This document shows positions 62,655 through 64,000 of a stretch of DNA of 64,000 nt, piece by piece; within the stretch, counting starts at the first letter, position 1, and each line of letters opens with the position of its first letter. A model generated the notes under the pieces. The model was not told where the DNA came from. It did not search any database and saw only the letters and a program-made list of their open reading frames with translations. The stretch is from Gymnorhina tibicen (lineage: Eukaryota; Chordata; Aves; Passeriformes; Artamidae). Made by a program: the position numbers and the translations under genes. Location: positions 1 through 64,000 of the forward strand of contig VXAZ01009369.1 of the NCBI GenBank assembly GCA_013399875.1. Direction: 5' to 3'.

Positions 62655-62675
62655 AGGTTGACCTGTGCTGTTTGA

Positions 62676-64000
62676 GCCTGCAACACATTATATGTACTGC
62701 TAAAATATCTTGGAATACCTTTTATTGCTCAGAATATTCAGATATGTCACTTCATGGTATTGATACGCAATATATTTCCTTAGATAAGATTAGAACATTT
62801 ACCATGAAACAGATGACTACAATAATAATACAGATTATTTAGTTTTTATAAAATGTTTTGGTTATGATGAAAAGGAGGAAACTTGGCTGCAAAACTGAGC
62901 ATTCAACCTTGTGAGAGTTCTGTGTACTTGACTCATATTCTTTCAGTGTCATTATTTTATTTCTTTTTGAAGAGAAAATTACAAAGATTTATTTGAAAAA
63001 TTCTAAAAGTTATGTATATTATATATGTGTATATATATTGTAAACATGTATTAAATGTGTCTAGTAAGGGAAGACTCCATGGGTGCATTTTAATGTTTTA
63101 GTATTAAGAGTTCTCTTGAGTTTGTGTATACAAAGGATAATGGTGTGAGTATGAAATGAATATTGTGCTTTTGCTTACACAATACAGTATGTAGTCACAG
63201 TTGTTTAAATTGCTGTACATAAAAACTAATAGGCCAGCATGCTTGTTTTTAAAGACTGTCATTCTGATTACAATTGGAATGTAAGAGGTGGCTGTTCAAA
63301 TGTGAATTGAAAGATGTTTCCTTTTCACTATTGAGCTCTTGCTCAAACCGAAAAGTGATTTTTTTAAAAGCTGGCAATAGCTAGAGGATGAGGTGCCTTT
63401 AAAAAACAAAACAAAACAAATGTAGCCTTACAAAGAGGTTGTGGAGTATATATATTTTTGTGCTTGTCTTCATAATTGATGTCAATGTCTTTTTACTGTA
63501 CTTGCTCACATACTTGTAGGACTGCAGGGTATTGTGCATGAGCTTGTCAGATCTTCTGAACATCATCATAGGAGATAGGGTTGAAAAAATTATTTAGGTT
63601 ATCTAGTCCATCTGCTTGCTAAAGCAGGGTTGTAGATTTGTGCGTTCTAATATTGTCTTGGACAGTGAGATTTTATATGTTCTAAACAATTAGGCTTCCT
63701 TTTAAAGATTATTTCAATGATTACATCTCACTGGCAGGAGGATTTACATGATATTTAGTAGCTCTTTTTTGTAACTTCATGCCAGTATTCCAAGCCATGT
63801 TTTGTGCCATTTTACATATTCTTCATGGTCTTTGTAATTTGGAACCTGCATGCGCACACTGGTTCCATCTATATATTTTCATTCCTTTCTGCTTTCTTCA
63901 AGCTGTTTTTTTAGTCTGCTTTTTTTGCACAACATTTTCTTGTTTTCATCCTTTAAGCTCAGTTCTCCAAATCTTGGTGTCCATACCACCATTCCTACAT
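62676..64000. other. Distal 3' UTR or intergenic sequence
   Basis: AT-rich sequence without coding potential. It contains a TA/TG repeat (63010-63045), an (AAAAC)n stretch (63402-63420) and a likely CR1 fragment from about 63575. No neighbouring gene is recognised before the window ends. Confidence 0.65.
63575..63800 (-). mobile_element. Possible ancient CR1-like fragment, antisense
   Basis: The segment ggttatctagtccatctgct followed by gctaaagcagggttg resembles the antisense CR1 3' end, and catgatatttag ... taacttcatgccagtattcc resembles a further inward part of old CR1 copies. Divergence is high and both boundaries are uncertain. Confidence 0.45.

Larger units (their letters stand above)
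61049..62675 (+). other. STRN3: STRN3 3' UTR (extent uncertain)
   Basis: Sequence after the stop codon has no coding continuation. Candidate poly(A) signals AATAAA occur at 61352, 61540, 62497 and 62649; the last is followed by a GU-rich stretch (cctgtgctgtttgagcctg). A poly(A) run lies at 61264-61277. The true 3' end cannot be fixed from the genome alone; 62675 assumes use of the 62649 signal. Confidence 0.6.

Noticed and set aside
1..64000. CRISPR arrays, operons, phage or other prokaryotic systems
   Set aside because: No regularly spaced direct repeats or dense gene packing; the split coding exons with GT-AG introns show a vertebrate nuclear locus.

Overview
The window is vertebrate nuclear DNA, most likely from a bird. 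It carries one protein-coding gene on the + strand: the striatin-family gene STRN3 (striatin-3, SG2NA). The bird inference rests on several CR1-type retrotransposon remnants, the absence of any SINE or L1 I can recognise, compact introns, and proteins very close to but distinct from the mammalian STRN3 I recall. There are no operons, phage genes, CRISPR arrays or recognisable tRNA/rRNA genes.

Layout. Bases 1 to about 260 are a GC- and CpG-rich stretch, read as the 3' edge of the promoter CpG island. Exon 1 (initiator Met, proline/glycine-rich N-terminus, caveolin-binding segment) is not present and must lie upstream. About 12.2 kb of intron 1 follows. Then come 17 constitutive coding exons plus one extra in-frame cassette exon between 12505 and the stop codon at 61046-61048. 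All introns are GT-AG, and every exon-exon junction was checked for phase. Without the cassette, the window encodes 701 residues, which with roughly 95 residues from exon 1 agrees with the 797-residue human long form. The 3' UTR starts at 61049 and has several candidate poly(A) signals between 61352 and 63055.

Protein architecture, numbering residue 1 as the first residue of exon 2: coiled coil (about 1-50, completed by exon 1), calmodulin-binding segment (about 72-89), acidic linker with Ser-rich patches (about 100-320), then a C-terminal seven-bladed WD40 propeller (about 380-701). Striatins are scaffold (B''') subunits that join PP2A A/C to GCK-family kinases, MOB4, STRIP and CCM3 in the STRIPAK complex.

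Most notable observation: an 87-bp open, phase-preserving exon candidate (44615-44701) with a perfect-consensus donor. It would insert 29 residues between the exons ending ...GVK and starting PNRSK. The human protein I remember lacks this segment. It lies among other symmetric phase-1 exons (42190-42300, 45254-45397), so this linker region can be spliced in many combinations without a frameshift. Repeats are sparse: CR1 fragments in the introns around 40.8, 46.1 and 48.0 kb, and probably one near 63.6 kb, plus short simple repeats. I found no evidence for a previously undescribed multi-gene system.
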